A stretch of DNA of 64,000 bases from JASUTC01 sp035447925 (GTDB lineage Bacteria; Thermotogota; Thermotogae; MWEM01). The notes under the pieces were generated by a model that was not told where the DNA came from, ran no database searches, and saw only the letters and a program-made list of their open reading frames with translations. This document shows positions 1 through 9,344 of this stretch, one piece after another. The stretch lies in contig DAOTHY010000002.1 of the NCBI GenBank assembly GCA_035447925.1, positions 84,861-148,860 of the forward strand, given 5' to 3'. A program made the position numbers and the translations under genes. Within the stretch, counting starts at the first letter, position 1; each line of letters opens with the position of its first letter.

Positions 1-917
1 TAAAATGATCTGATAGTGGGAACGGTTGACGTTTCATTTAACTTGGAAAATCCCTTTAAGACTTGAACTCTCATAAGTGCTGATTCACTTTTTGAAAAAG
101 ATTCAAGCATTTGAATAACCTTAGCGGGTGATTCAGTGTTCAAACTGACATAGGGAACAATCAATTTGATCAGCAGAACCGGATTTTGTACTTCTTCAAC
201 TTGATGATTGATGATTTTTTCAGCCTCGTCGATTGGTAATTCTTTAATCAATCCGAGCAAGGAACACCTTTCTTTCTCAGAAAACTGCATAGTGTCATTA
301 ATGTACTCGTTGATTTTTCCAAAACAGAAAGCTGCATCGTAGGGTAAAAGCTTTTTAATGGCAGTCCTTCGTAATTTAAAATCATCTGAATCGTTGATCA
401 CTCGTTTTAGGAAGTTGGGGTCATTAGAGCGATTGGTTTTAATCGTCCAAGCCAAGCCTTGGACTTTGGGATTCAGATCGTCAATCAGCTGTTCCAACCG
501 TTCGTCTTCAATTTCATCTTCCAATGTTTTTAACGTGACATATCTGATTTTTGGTGAATGATTATCCAAAAAAGGTTTGATGTCGTATTCTGAACTCAAC
601 CAAAAGATCGTTTGAATGACTTCTTCTATCACTTTTTCATCTGGATCTTTTAACAATGGTAACAGTTGTTGATAATCTTCTGTCAGGCCATTTTCTTTGA
701 AATATTTGACAACAGATTTTCTGACTGACGGATTGGGATCAACCAGCAGATGATCAACTTTTTTGGAGTTGATTTCTAGTTTCATTAATCCTTGAACAGC
801 CTGTATTCTAACTGATGGACTCATCGATGTCAATAAGTCTTCGTACTGAACGGAATATTTTGCCAATCTTTTTTGTTCAAATAGTGAAACAAGTTCTTTT
901 GCTGTTTTGTAAGACAT
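1..917 (-). CDS. HEAT-repeat-like protein (partial, 3' end outside window)
   Basis: The reading frame is open from an ATG at 917 to the window edge (305 codons, no stop). The start has a good ribosome binding site (AAAGGAGAA). The protein is a chain of short paired helices with recurring D-x-x-P-x-V-R and S-P-K-I-R type turns (for example DPNPSVRK, DPDEKVIEE, DDLNPKVQG), which is the HEAT/armadillo repeat pattern. Such proteins are usually binding scaffolds. There is no signal peptide, so it is probably cytoplasmic. It lies 25 nt downstream of the SEDS gene on the same strand and is probably cotranscribed with it. No specific partner or function can be read from the sequence. Confidence 0.75.
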   Translation of the reverse strand, partial: MSYKTAKELVSLFEQKRLAKYSVQYEDLLTSMSPSVRIQAVQGLMKLEINSKKVDHLLVDPNPSVRKSVVKYFKENGLTEDYQQLLPLLKDPDEKVIEEVIQTIFWLSSEYDIKPFLDNHSPKIRYVTLKTLEDEIEDERLEQLIDDLNPKVQGLAWTIKTNRSNDPNFLKRVINDSDDFKLRRTAIKKLLPYDAAFCFGKINEYINDTMQFSEKERCSLLGLIKELPIDEAEKIINHQVEEVQNPVLLIKLIVPYVSLNTESPAKVIQMLESFSKSESALMRVQVLKGFSKLNETSTVPTIRSF

Positions 918-942
918 ATATTCTCCTTTAGTATCAACTTTG

Positions 943-2082
943 CTATGTGTAATTACGAGATTGATCGTTCAAAGCACTTAAAAAAAAGCCGAATCCTCCT
1001 AAAAACGCCATCATAGAACTGCCTCCATAACTAACAAATGGTAAGGTAACCCCAGTGGGTGGCAATAATCCGAAGACAACTCCTACATTAATCACAACCT
1101 GGAGTAAAATCAAATAGGCATACCCGATGACAAAAACCTTGGCTGCCATATTATAAATGCCATGAATGGCTGCTTTAATTAAATTCCGGCACATAAAATA
1201 GTAAAGAAAAAGAAAAACGGCCATTCCTACAAAGCCCAATTCTTCACCTAAAATGGCAAAAATAAAATCAGTAAACTGAACAGGAATGATAAATTTATAA
1301 TTTCCCATTCCTAATCCTTCTCCCAGAAAACCTCCTGATGAAATGGCTTGTAAACTTACATCCACTTGACCCTCTTCTGCAACCTTCTGAGTGATGCCAA
1401 GAAATTCTTGAATTCTACCAAGTTGATAGGGCTTTAGAAGGTTTAATTGAAAAAGCATGACAACGCCGATGATGCACATAATGGCAATCAATACAAAGTA
1501 TGAGAATCTTAGACCGCTGATGTATAAAACAATCAACCCGATTAAAAAGATAATCAATGAACTGCTGAGGTCTGGCTCAGCAGCAACGAGAAATGTAATC
1601 ATCATGATCCATCCCAAAGGAATGATCAGTTGTTCCAAAATCCCTATATGCTTTGTGTCATCTTCTTTGAAAAAATAAGAAGCAAGAAAAAGCACCAAAA
1701 AGACCTTGGCAAACTCTGATGGCTGAAGATTCATCACGCCAAAATCAATCCACCGACTACTACCTCCTTGCGGGGCAAAAACAAAAACTGCCAATAACAG
1801 AAAGACTAAGCCGACCATATAGAACGGAGTTAACTTGATATGCTTTTGGAAGGGGATCAAAGCGATGATGAACATGAATATCAATCCTACAACGATATTG
1901 ACAATTTGTCGAATTAAGTAATAATCAAAATCCATCTCAGGGTACTTGTAGTATATTACATAACTGGCGCTATATAGAACAACAATCCCAATGACCATAA
2001 TCAATGAGAGCAGATAGATAATTCCTTTATAATTAACCTTTTGAATATTATTTTTCTCTAGGCTTCTATTTTCTTGTTGCAA
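943..2082 (-). CDS. SEDS-family peptidoglycan glycosyltransferase (FtsW/RodA/SpoVE)
   Basis: A 379-residue polytopic membrane protein of the SEDS family, which polymerises lipid II into glycan strands for division (FtsW) or elongation (RodA). Family landmarks are GSSRWI (107-112), QPSEFAK (120-126), EPDLSS (169-174, the conserved EPD loop) and the C-terminal PTGVTLPFVSYGGSS block (about 343-358). About ten hydrophobic segments are visible. FtsW and RodA cannot be separated from this sequence alone. The likely start is TTG at 2082, which overlaps the end of the upstream DUF123 gene by 25 nt. Its ribosome binding site is weak (AAAGG about 14 nt away), so translational coupling is likely. murG lies at 44644-45753, far away, so this is not a classical dcw cluster. 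Confidence 0.93.
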   Translation of the reverse strand: MQQENRSLEKNNIQKVNYKGIIYLLSLIMVIGIVVLYSASYVIYYKYPEMDFDYYLIRQIVNIVVGLIFMFIIALIPFQKHIKLTPFYMVGLVFLLLAVFVFAPQGGSSRWIDFGVMNLQPSEFAKVFLVLFLASYFFKEDDTKHIGILEQLIIPLGWIMMITFLVAAEPDLSSSLIIFLIGLIVLYISGLRFSYFVLIAIMCIIGVVMLFQLNLLKPYQLGRIQEFLGITQKVAEEGQVDVSLQAISSGGFLGEGLGMGNYKFIIPVQFTDFIFAILGEELGFVGMAVFLFLYYFMCRNLIKAAIHGIYNMAAKVFVIGYAYLILLQVVINVGVVFGLLPPTGVTLPFVSYGGSSMMAFLGGFGFFLSALNDQSRNYT

Positions 2083-2489
2083 TGATATTCCAATACCTTT
2101 CTTATAATGGAAAAATAGTCTTCTAAATGATTACTTAGAAAGAATAAATTTGAATCCACCCTTTTACAATCAGTAGCACCAAAACCATAAATGGTTTGGT
2201 AAAACGTTGATAAAAACATGGATATTTCTTCTTCCGCCCTCATTTCGCTAGGCAAAGCTAATGTGGAAATCACTTTACCTTTTTCAAGAAGTTGATCAAT
2301 ATGCCAATGTTTTTTGTAACCCCCCTCTTGAAAGGAAATATGCCTGTTGATCCGCTGTCTTAGATTCTTCATTGCAGATCCAACATAAGTATATAATCCG
2401 TTTTGTATATGGCATCTGTTGCCGGATATCGTAATTTCAATATCCTCTGGTATTTCAATAAAGAGTAAATAACTACCCTTATTCATCAT
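2058..2489 (-). CDS. DUF123 (COG1833) family protein, GIY-YIG-like
   Basis: 143 residues matching the DUF123 family, which shares the GIY-YIG nuclease-like core: GLYTYVGSA (31-39), then R-Q-R-I-N-R-H (44-50), KHWHIDQLL (60-68), a conserved acidic AEEE (85-88) and GFGATDC (102-108). In archaea DUF123 is sometimes fused to endonuclease III. Nuclease activity has not been generally established for the family, so a DNA-repair role is only an inference. It overlaps the 3' end of the lspA-glyS ORF by 11 nt and the start of the SEDS gene by 25 nt, so it sits inside a tightly packed operon. Confidence 0.85.
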   Translation of the reverse strand: MMNKGSYLLFIEIPEDIEITISGNRCHIQNGLYTYVGSAMKNLRQRINRHISFQEGGYKKHWHIDQLLEKGKVISTLALPSEMRAEEEISMFLSTFYQTIYGFGATDCKRVDSNLFFLSNHLEDYFSIIRKVLEYHCNKKIEA

Positions 2490-5400
2490 TGTTCTCTCTA
2501 TTCAATACAATCTCACTGAAATTACCCAACCTCAATAAAAAATCATCCAGATTTTTCAAAAATCCTAATCGGGTTAATTTCAAATCCTCTCTCTCCGACA
2601 TGACAAACACATTTTCAAAATAATTATCGATATCGCTCTTCAATTGCTTGGTTTCTACTAAAGCTGTTCGATAATCGAATCGGTTTAAAGCCAAAGAAAT
2701 TGCATCTCGGATATCGTTAAAATGTTCTTCCAAAACGCTTTCTTCCTGATGCTCAAACAATCTGGAATCGTAATATGAAGATGAATGATTTTTTGAAATA
2801 TTATGGATTCTTTCAAAGATACACATTAAATCAGTGATATCCCCATTCAGCTTTAAATCACTTAGTGCATCGGCAGCCATCACACATCTCATGGGGTTAT
2901 TTGCAAGATGCACTGTGGCATTGATTACGTCATACGGAATACCTTTTTCTGACAGATAATAATCAATTCTGTTTTTTAACAAATCCTTGAAAATAGCCTT
3001 TAGGTTTTCCTGTTGTGAATCATCAATTTCAAAACGATACTGTTGTATTGCCTCATCAAAGAGTTTCTGCAGGTCCATATCCCATTCCCTGGCAACAAGA
3101 ATATTGACACATTTTGTTAAAGCCCTTCTCAAACCAAAGGGATCCTTAGATCCGCTTGGGATATGGTTGATTAGCAAATTACCAGCAATCGTATCTAAAT
3201 TATCTGCCAAAGTGGTAATACAACCGTTAAGTGTTTCCGGAACACCCTCGATGTATTGCTCTTCTATTGCTTGATAAACATTGAAAGGTTCTCCTGCAAC
3301 TTTTGCATAGATTCTCCCCATCACCCCTTGGAGTTCGGGAAACTCGTAAACCATTTGAGTGGTTAAGTCATTTTTCATAAGTTCTACAACCCTTTTAACC
3401 TGCTGAACATTTTCACCCTCTATTTCCAGAAAACGGCATACTTCAACAGACAGATCGCTGACTCTGAGTATCTTATCATAAAGAGACCCTAATTTATTCT
3501 GAAAGCCTATTTCTTTTAATGCTTCCGTTTTGTTTTCAAAAGGAACCTTTAGATCTTCTAGATAAAGGAACAAAGCATCTTCTAATCTTGCCTCGATTAC
3601 TTTTTTATATCCTGATTTGACATTATCAACAGAATGCTTGTCGTTATCTTGAAAAGAGACAAAATGAGGAACAATTTCACCGTCTTTCAAAACAGGAAAA
3701 GTTCTCTGATGATGTTTGAGTGTTGTGATTAACACCTCTTTCGGCAATCGTAAGAATTTTGAATCATACGTTCCGAATACGGGGTTTGGAAACTCCGTGA
3801 TAGCCGTAACTTCTTCAATTAATTGATCATCGCCGGGAACTTTAACACCGTTGTCTTTTTCTACCCTACGGATATCATCGATTATTTTCTGTTTTCGCAT
3901 CCTCTGATCGGCATATACATCATTTTCTTTCATCAAATCAAAATACTGATCGGCCAAATCCAATTCAACCAAAGATTCTTTAAATCGATGGGCAAGGGTT
4001 GTTTTACTGCTTTTTATGCCCATCAATTCAATATCTATCAATTGATCTGCTAAAATGGCGACGATATTGTGGATAGGACGGACAAACTTATAATCACCTT
4101 GAGCCCAACGCATTGGTTTTTTGAAACTGAGATTGCCCAAAAAAGAACTTAATTGTTTCTCCAGAACATCTTTAGTGCTTAGACCTTCCACTAAACGCTT
4201 AATGTAGCAATAATTTTCCATGTTTTCCTCTTTAAAAATCAAATCATTTTCTGTGGCTTTATTTCCTCGTAAAAAACCAACTAACGCCTTTGTGGGCTCA
4301 CCCTGAGCATCATAAGCAATACGCTTTGCAGGTCCTCTCTTCACTTCTTCTAAGTCCTCTTGCTTCAAGGCCATATTCTGAACATACATTCCAAATCTTC
4401 TGGATGAGTAAAAAAACAGCATTTGATCATGCTTTATCCTTAATCGTTGAAGGAATTCAGAAAAACCTTTTTCAAATTGTTCACGTAATAATTCAATTTC
4501 AGTAGGTGGAATTTCTTCAGTAATAATTTCAAGAATAAAGTCATTCTTTGCCATTTCAGGTCTCCCTTCGAGTTCTATATTTTTTGATTCTTTTATTCGA
4601 TTTGGTTTTCCTTCAACGATGGTTAGCTTCAATAAAGGTGTTTTTATCCGTTTACTCCCCTTTTTAATCTGTTTTGAAAATTCCACAGAAGTTAAATCTT
4701 TCGGTAGTCTCTTAAAATTGCAATGATAAATCGATTCATTGAAGAACTGTCTCTCGTTTTCAAAAACAGCTTGGTTCGTAAAAGTCTTCTTAATCGCAGA
4801 AAGATAATAAACATCATAAATGCTTCTCTGAGAATCCATTGAAAGATCTTCATCATTCTCACTTAAATCCTGAATTAAAATCAGAGGTAAAAAATGATCC
4901 TTGACCGATGTTGTATGAAAAGAATTGAACATTTCCTTCTCCTTTTCCTTATGCATCAACATGATTTCAATTTCGCTATTTTCATAAAGCCAATAAATGA
5001 ATTCTTTAGATAGCGTTCCTCTTTTAATACTGGCATCATATACTCCAGAATTTACATGGTTCATGATTTGAGTTTTTAAATCACTTTGGCCATTAATGAA
5101 ATGATCATGTTTTTTATCAGCAAAAAAAATTGTGTGAATTCCCAGTATAAAAGCACCAATCACGACAAAAGAATCTGAGACATTAAAAACCGCAAACCCA
5201 TTCACATAAATAAAATCGACAACTGCACCTTTAAACAGTCGATCAATTTGATTTCCCAATGCTCCGCCAATGATGGAACCAAAAGCAAAAGCCAGCCAAG
5301 GAGATTCTTTTACAAATTTTAAAGACACTAAAAAAACCATGACAATGATCACAAAAACCAAAGGAATCAAAATATGGGTGTAGCCTTGAAACATTCCAAA

Positions 5401-5550
5401 GGAAACACCTGTGTTTCCCACGTTGGTAATCATGAGAAACTCACCCAATACCTGAATAGTCCTTCCTGGAGATACCATCTCAACAATTATTTTTTTTGAC
5501 AGCTGATCTAAAAACAACGCAAGAACCAGCCAAAACGACATTAATGTCAT
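2479..5550 (-). CDS. lspA-glyS: LspA signal peptidase II - linker - glycyl-tRNA synthetase beta subunit, one continuous ORF
   Basis: One uninterrupted 1023-codon frame. Residues 1-145 are a complete lipoprotein signal peptidase: DQLSK (15-19), NTGVSFG (46-52), and catalytic aspartates in GNQIDR (D103) and FNVSDS (D126), with four membrane segments. Residues about 150-332 form a charged region I do not recognise. From Met333 (ATG at 4554) the frame is a full-length GlyS of 691 residues, close to the usual 690 or so, beginning MAKNDFILEIITEEIPP. That Met has its own ribosome binding site (AAGGGAG, spacer 7). GlyS may therefore be made separately, or partly as a membrane-tethered fusion. LspA cleaves prolipoproteins; GlyS needs GlyQ (alpha), which is not in this window. 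The upstream start at 5550 has AAAGGGAC as ribosome binding site, 3 nt after prfB. Confidence 0.85.
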   Translation of the reverse strand: MTLMSFWLVLALFLDQLSKKIIVEMVSPGRTIQVLGEFLMITNVGNTGVSFGMFQGYTHILIPLVFVIIVMVFLVSLKFVKESPWLAFAFGSIIGGALGNQIDRLFKGAVVDFIYVNGFAVFNVSDSFVVIGAFILGIHTIFFADKKHDHFINGQSDLKTQIMNHVNSGVYDASIKRGTLSKEFIYWLYENSEIEIMLMHKEKEKEMFNSFHTTSVKDHFLPLILIQDLSENDEDLSMDSQRSIYDVYYLSAIKKTFTNQAVFENERQFFNESIYHCNFKRLPKDLTSVEFSKQIKKGSKRIKTPLLKLTIVEGKPNRIKESKNIELEGRPEMAKNDFILEIITEEIPPTEIELLREQFEKGFSEFLQRLRIKHDQMLFFYSSRRFGMYVQNMALKQEDLEEVKRGPAKRIAYDAQGEPTKALVGFLRGNKATENDLIFKEENMENYCYIKRLVEGLSTKDVLEKQLSSFLGNLSFKKPMRWAQGDYKFVRPIHNIVAILADQLIDIELMGIKSSKTTLAHRFKESLVELDLADQYFDLMKENDVYADQRMRKQKIIDDIRRVEKDNGVKVPGDDQLIEEVTAITEFPNPVFGTYDSKFLRLPKEVLITTLKHHQRTFPVLKDGEIVPHFVSFQDNDKHSVDNVKSGYKKVIEARLEDALFLYLEDLKVPFENKTEALKEIGFQNKLGSLYDKILRVSDLSVEVCRFLEIEGENVQQVKRVVELMKNDLTTQMVYEFPELQGVMGRIYAKVAGEPFNVYQAIEEQYIEGVPETLNGCITTLADNLDTIAGNLLINHIPSGSKDPFGLRRALTKCVNILVAREWDMDLQKLFDEAIQQYRFEIDDSQQENLKAIFKDLLKNRIDYYLSEKGIPYDVINATVHLANNPMRCVMAADALSDLKLNGDITDLMCIFERIHNISKNHSSSYYDSRLFEHQEESVLEEHFNDIRDAISLALNRFDYRTALVETKQLKSDIDNYFENVFVMSEREDLKLTRLGFLKNLDDFLLRLGNFSEIVLNRENNDE
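4562..4568 (-). promoter_or_regulatory. internal ribosome binding site for GlyS inside the lspA-glyS ORF
   Basis: On the minus strand AAGGGAG lies 7 nt before the in-frame ATG at 4554. From this ATG the product is a normal-length GlyS. The site argues for independent initiation of GlyS even though no stop codon separates it from the LspA part. Confidence 0.6.
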
Positions 5551-5553
5551 ATT

Positions 5554-6660
5554 TTAGTCCCTTTTTTGTTTTGAAAAATATACGAGTTCTTGCTCAATAA
5601 AGTCATCGATATCTCCATCCATCACAGCGTCTGTGTTTCCCGTTTCATTGCTTGTGCGGAGATCTTTTACCATTCGATAAGGATGAAATACATAAGAACG
5701 TATTTGATTACCCCAAGAAACATCGTTCAACTCACCTTGAATGGTGTCAACATCTTGTCTTTGTTTTTCATATTCGACCCGGTACAATTTTGCCATTAAA
5801 ATTTTCATTGCAGTTTCTTTGTTTTGGTGTTGATTCCTCTGTGACTGGCAAGTCACAACAATATTTGTTGGCAGATGAGTGAGCCTTACCGCTGATTCAG
5901 TGCGATTGACGTGCTGACCTCCAGCGCCGGAGGCTCGATAAAGATCAACCCTTATATCCTCAGGATTTATCTCTACTGATATAGTATCATCCAACTCGGG
6001 TAAAATACTAACAGATGCAAAAGATGTGTGTCTTCTGCTATTTGAATCGAATGGAGAAATTCTTACCAAACGATGGATCCCCTGTTCGTACTTTAAATAG
6101 CCATAAACATATTCGCCTTTAACCAGCATTGTGACACCTTTGATTCCAGCTTCATCACCCGGTTGTGTTTCGATAATTTCGACAGAGAAGCTTCTTCTTT
6201 CTGCCCATCGTATGTACATTCTCATCAACATCTGTGCCCAATCTTGAGATTCAGTTCCTCCAGCACCTGCATGTATGGTTAAGAATGCATTGTTCATATC
6301 AAATTTCTCGTTGAGTAACATGGATAACTCAAAAGATTTGACTTCTTTCTTAATTTTGGACAAAAGGGAGAGAAAATGCTCCTCCATTGAAACGTCCTCT
6401 TCCGCAAACTCCAGGGCAACAGAAGCATCTTCAAAGGTCAGATCTATTTTTTTGATTTCTTCCATCAATGAACGAATCACCTTTGCATCTTTTAGAACTT
6501 GGGCAGCGTTTTCAGGATCATTCCAGAATTCGGAATTTCCCATTTCACTTTCAAGTTTAGCTAGTCTTTTTAGTGCACTATTGATATCAAAAACTTTTGA
6601 GGTTTCTTCAAATTTCTGCCTTAATTCAGTATATTCTTGCTTATTCTCGTATGTCAACAT
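5554..6660 (-). CDS. prfB: peptide chain release factor 2
   Basis: Class I release factor reading UAA and UGA. Counting from GTG 6669, it has the RF2-type anticodon-mimic tripeptide SPF (205-207, in ISPFDSNSRRHTS) and the catalytic GGQ loop (250-252, in ASGAGGQHVNRTESAVRLTH). The N-terminal region reads straight through the position where many bacteria carry the in-frame UGA and +1 frameshift site, so the autoregulatory frameshift is absent here. I prefer the ATG at 6660 (GAGGTG, spacer 6) over the in-frame GTG at 6669, which sits inside that ribosome binding site. It lies directly after secA (stop at 6671) and before lspA-glyS. Confidence 0.97.
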   Translation of the reverse strand: MLTYENKQEYTELRQKFEETSKVFDINSALKRLAKLESEMGNSEFWNDPENAAQVLKDAKVIRSLMEEIKKIDLTFEDASVALEFAEEDVSMEEHFLSLLSKIKKEVKSFELSMLLNEKFDMNNAFLTIHAGAGGTESQDWAQMLMRMYIRWAERRSFSVEIIETQPGDEAGIKGVTMLVKGEYVYGYLKYEQGIHRLVRISPFDSNSRRHTSFASVSILPELDDTISVEINPEDIRVDLYRASGAGGQHVNRTESAVRLTHLPTNIVVTCQSQRNQHQNKETAMKILMAKLYRVEYEKQRQDVDTIQGELNDVSWGNQIRSYVFHPYRMVKDLRTSNETGNTDAVMDGDIDDFIEQELVYFSKQKRD

Positions 6661-6670
6661 CACTTTCACC

Positions 6671-9325
6671 TCATCGCTTGACTTTGAATCGCTTCTTTTT
6701 TATATTATTTTGAGCAGTCTGGGAAATCTTGCGTCTCTTTTTCCTGTTAAAAGTATCGATTTCATCGTGTGTGTATTGAAGGTTGTCAATCTCTTTCTGA
6801 GCTTCATTTGATGCCTTTTCTGTACTTGTTTTCACCAATCTGAGTAACATAGAAGCCATGTCATCGTAAATGGAATCAATCATCTCGTCAAATAATCTGT
6901 GGGCTTCCTTTTTATACTCCATCTTGGGATCCTTCTGACCAAAGGCACGGAGACTAATTCCTTCTTTAACACGCTCAGTTGATTCCAGATGTTTTCTCCA
7001 TCTTTCATCTACTATTCTTAACAAGAGGAATTTCTGCAACCCGGAGAAATCGTCACCAATTTCAGATTTTTTTTCTAAATAAGCATCATATAATACATCA
7101 AAACATTCCTTTTCAAGTTCTTCAATTGTGTTATATTTATCTAATTTTAAAAAATCTGTATCGACATTGAAGATCCGCAACGATTTTTTTAGCCCATCTA
7201 TATCCCAATCATTGCCTGTCGTATAGCTTGAAACCCTTCTTTGTACAACGTCTTCGTAAATCTCTTTTAAATGGCTGGAGATATCCTCTTCTTCCAATAT
7301 CCAATCTCGGTGTTCATAAATGGCCTTTCTCTGAGAATCCATGATGGTATCCAGCTCAAGCAGATATTTACGCATGGCAAAATGCATGCCTTCCACCTTT
7401 TTTTGAGCCTTTTCTATGATACCCGTCAACATGGGATGATGAATGGGTTCACCCTCGTTAAGCTTTAACACATCCATGATTTTACCAATCTTTTCTCCGC
7501 CGAATACCCTAACCAAATCATCTTCAACCGATAAGAAAAATTTCGATTGACCCGGATCGCCTTGCCTGCCGCTTCTTCCTCTAAGCTGATTGTCAATTCT
7601 TCTCGCTTCATGTCTCTCGGTGCCGATGACATACAAACCGCCCTTTGCGGTAACACCCGGGGACAGTTTAATATCCGTTCCACGTCCCGCCATATTGGTT
7701 GCTATGGTTATTGCACTTTCTTCACCCGCACGGGCAATGATCTCTGCTTCTCTTTCGTGGTATTTGGCGTTTAACACTTCATGAGCTAATCCCAGTTTAT
7801 TGAGGGTATGACTTACCAGTTCGCTTTTTTCAATCGAAGTCGTTCCTACCAACACCGGTTGTCCCTGATCATGGCACGATTTTATCTGATTAATAATCGC
7901 CTGATATTTTTCCACAACAGTCCGATAAATTTCATCATCGTTATCCGTTCTAACAACCGGTTTGTTCGTAGGGATAACCAGCACATCCATGTGATAAATC
8001 TGCTCAAATTCCTCTTCTTCTGTTTTAGCCGTACCGGTCATACCGGCCAGTTTATCATACATTCTAAAGAAGTTTTGAAAAGTAATACTGGCATAAGTCA
8101 CAGATTCTTCACGCACTTTGACATTTTCCTTTGCTTCAAGTGCCTGATGCAAACCACCACTGAAACGTCTACCCGGCATCAATCTCCCGGTAAAAGAATC
8201 AACGATAACCAGTTCTGAGTCTTCAGTTACGATATAATCCACTTCATTCTTATACAAATGATGAGCGATCAACGCATTATTGATATGGTAAAGGTTGTCA
8301 ATATTAGCGGGATCATAGAGGTTGTCGATCCCCAATAATTTTTCGGCTTTGGCAATACCTTTTTCTGTCAAAGTGCAACTCCTGCTTTTTTCATCCATCT
8401 CAAAATCTTCATCTTTTTTGAATTTCGTGATCATTTTCGCAAACTTCGAATAAACAATTTCAGCACCTTGACTGGGGCCGGAAATAATCAAAGGTGTTCT
8501 GGCTTCATCTATCAGAATGCTGTCTACTTCGTCAACGATAGCAAAAAAATGTGTGGGTTGTGATTTTGCATCTGAACTATACACAAGATTATCACGTAGA
8601 TAATCAAACCCAAATTCATTGTTGGTACCATAGACAATGTCCAACTGATAGACTTCTTTTCGATTAATTTCAACCAGTTTTGTTTTAAAAGCATCCACCA
8701 CCTGTTTATTTAACTGATCCGGTTGGGGGATGTCGGTAACAAGATCCAATGGCCAAACACTTTCATTATTTCTTAAGGCATTAATGGCCTTTTCCTCCTC
8801 TTCCCAAACGACTTGATAAGTTATTGTCTGATTGTTAATCACACCTACTGTAAGCCCTAAAGAAAGGTATATCGGCGCCATCCACATGGCATCTCTTCTC
8901 GCCAAATAATCGTTCACAGTTACCATGTGAACCCCTTTTGAATACATTGCATTTAACGTTACAGGCATTGTAGCTACAAGGGTTTTTCCTTCTCCGGTTT
9001 TCATTTCAGCGACTTCACCATTATCTAGGGCAATCGCACCGATTAATTGAACATCAAAAGGTCTCAATCCTAAAGTTCTTTTTGCGATTTCTCTTACGAT
9101 GGCATACAATTCAATTCTCATCTCTTCATGTATGGACTGTCTGGAGCTTTTGTCGCTTGCTTGCTGATCAGTTAAGAGTTGTTTCATTTCTTTGATGCGA
9201 TCTTGTAAAACCACTGTTTTTTCTATTGCATATTTTTTCTCGAATTCACCTATATAGCGAGTGATGTCCGTATATTTTTTGATTCTTCTTTCGTTCTTAT
9301 CGAATAATTTGGTAAAAAAATTCAT
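6671..9325 (-). CDS. secA: preprotein translocase ATPase SecA
   Basis: Motor ATPase that drives exported proteins through SecYEG. Landmarks (counted from the in-frame TTG at 9337): Walker A EMKTGEGKT (111-119), VNDYLARRDA (141-150), YGTNNEFGFDYLRDN (236-250), the DEVDSILIDEARTPL Walker B region, and AGMTGTA and GTDIKL motifs. About 60 residues (170-230) are inserted before the YGTNNE block, longer than in E. coli SecA. The C-terminus ends in a basic KKKRFKVKR and lacks the zinc-binding cysteine tail. Start chosen at ATG 9325 (AAAAGGGG 12 nt away); TTG codons at 9334 and 9337 lie too close to that site. The prfB ribosome binding site overlaps the secA stop codon. Confidence 0.97.
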   Translation of the reverse strand: MNFFTKLFDKNERRIKKYTDITRYIGEFEKKYAIEKTVVLQDRIKEMKQLLTDQQASDKSSRQSIHEEMRIELYAIVREIAKRTLGLRPFDVQLIGAIALDNGEVAEMKTGEGKTLVATMPVTLNAMYSKGVHMVTVNDYLARRDAMWMAPIYLSLGLTVGVINNQTITYQVVWEEEEKAINALRNNESVWPLDLVTDIPQPDQLNKQVVDAFKTKLVEINRKEVYQLDIVYGTNNEFGFDYLRDNLVYSSDAKSQPTHFFAIVDEVDSILIDEARTPLIISGPSQGAEIVYSKFAKMITKFKKDEDFEMDEKSRSCTLTEKGIAKAEKLLGIDNLYDPANIDNLYHINNALIAHHLYKNEVDYIVTEDSELVIVDSFTGRLMPGRRFSGGLHQALEAKENVKVREESVTYASITFQNFFRMYDKLAGMTGTAKTEEEEFEQIYHMDVLVIPTNKPVVRTDNDDEIYRTVVEKYQAIINQIKSCHDQGQPVLVGTTSIEKSELVSHTLNKLGLAHEVLNAKYHEREAEIIARAGEESAITIATNMAGRGTDIKLSPGVTAKGGLYVIGTERHEARRIDNQLRGRSGRQGDPGQSKFFLSVEDDLVRVFGGEKIGKIMDVLKLNEGEPIHHPMLTGIIEKAQKKVEGMHFAMRKYLLELDTIMDSQRKAIYEHRDWILEEEDISSHLKEIYEDVVQRRVSSYTTGNDWDIDGLKKSLRIFNVDTDFLKLDKYNTIEELEKECFDVLYDAYLEKKSEIGDDFSGLQKFLLLRIVDERWRKHLESTERVKEGISLRAFGQKDPKMEYKKEAHRLFDEMIDSIYDDMASMLLRLVKTSTEKASNEAQKEIDNLQYTHDEIDTFNRKKRRKISQTAQNNIKKKRFKVKR

Positions 9326-9344
9326 GTTGTTCAACAACCCCTTT

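Noticed and set aside
6275..6811. 178-codon ORF on the plus strand
   Set aside because: Antisense to prfB and the secA end; serine- and phenylalanine-rich shadow.
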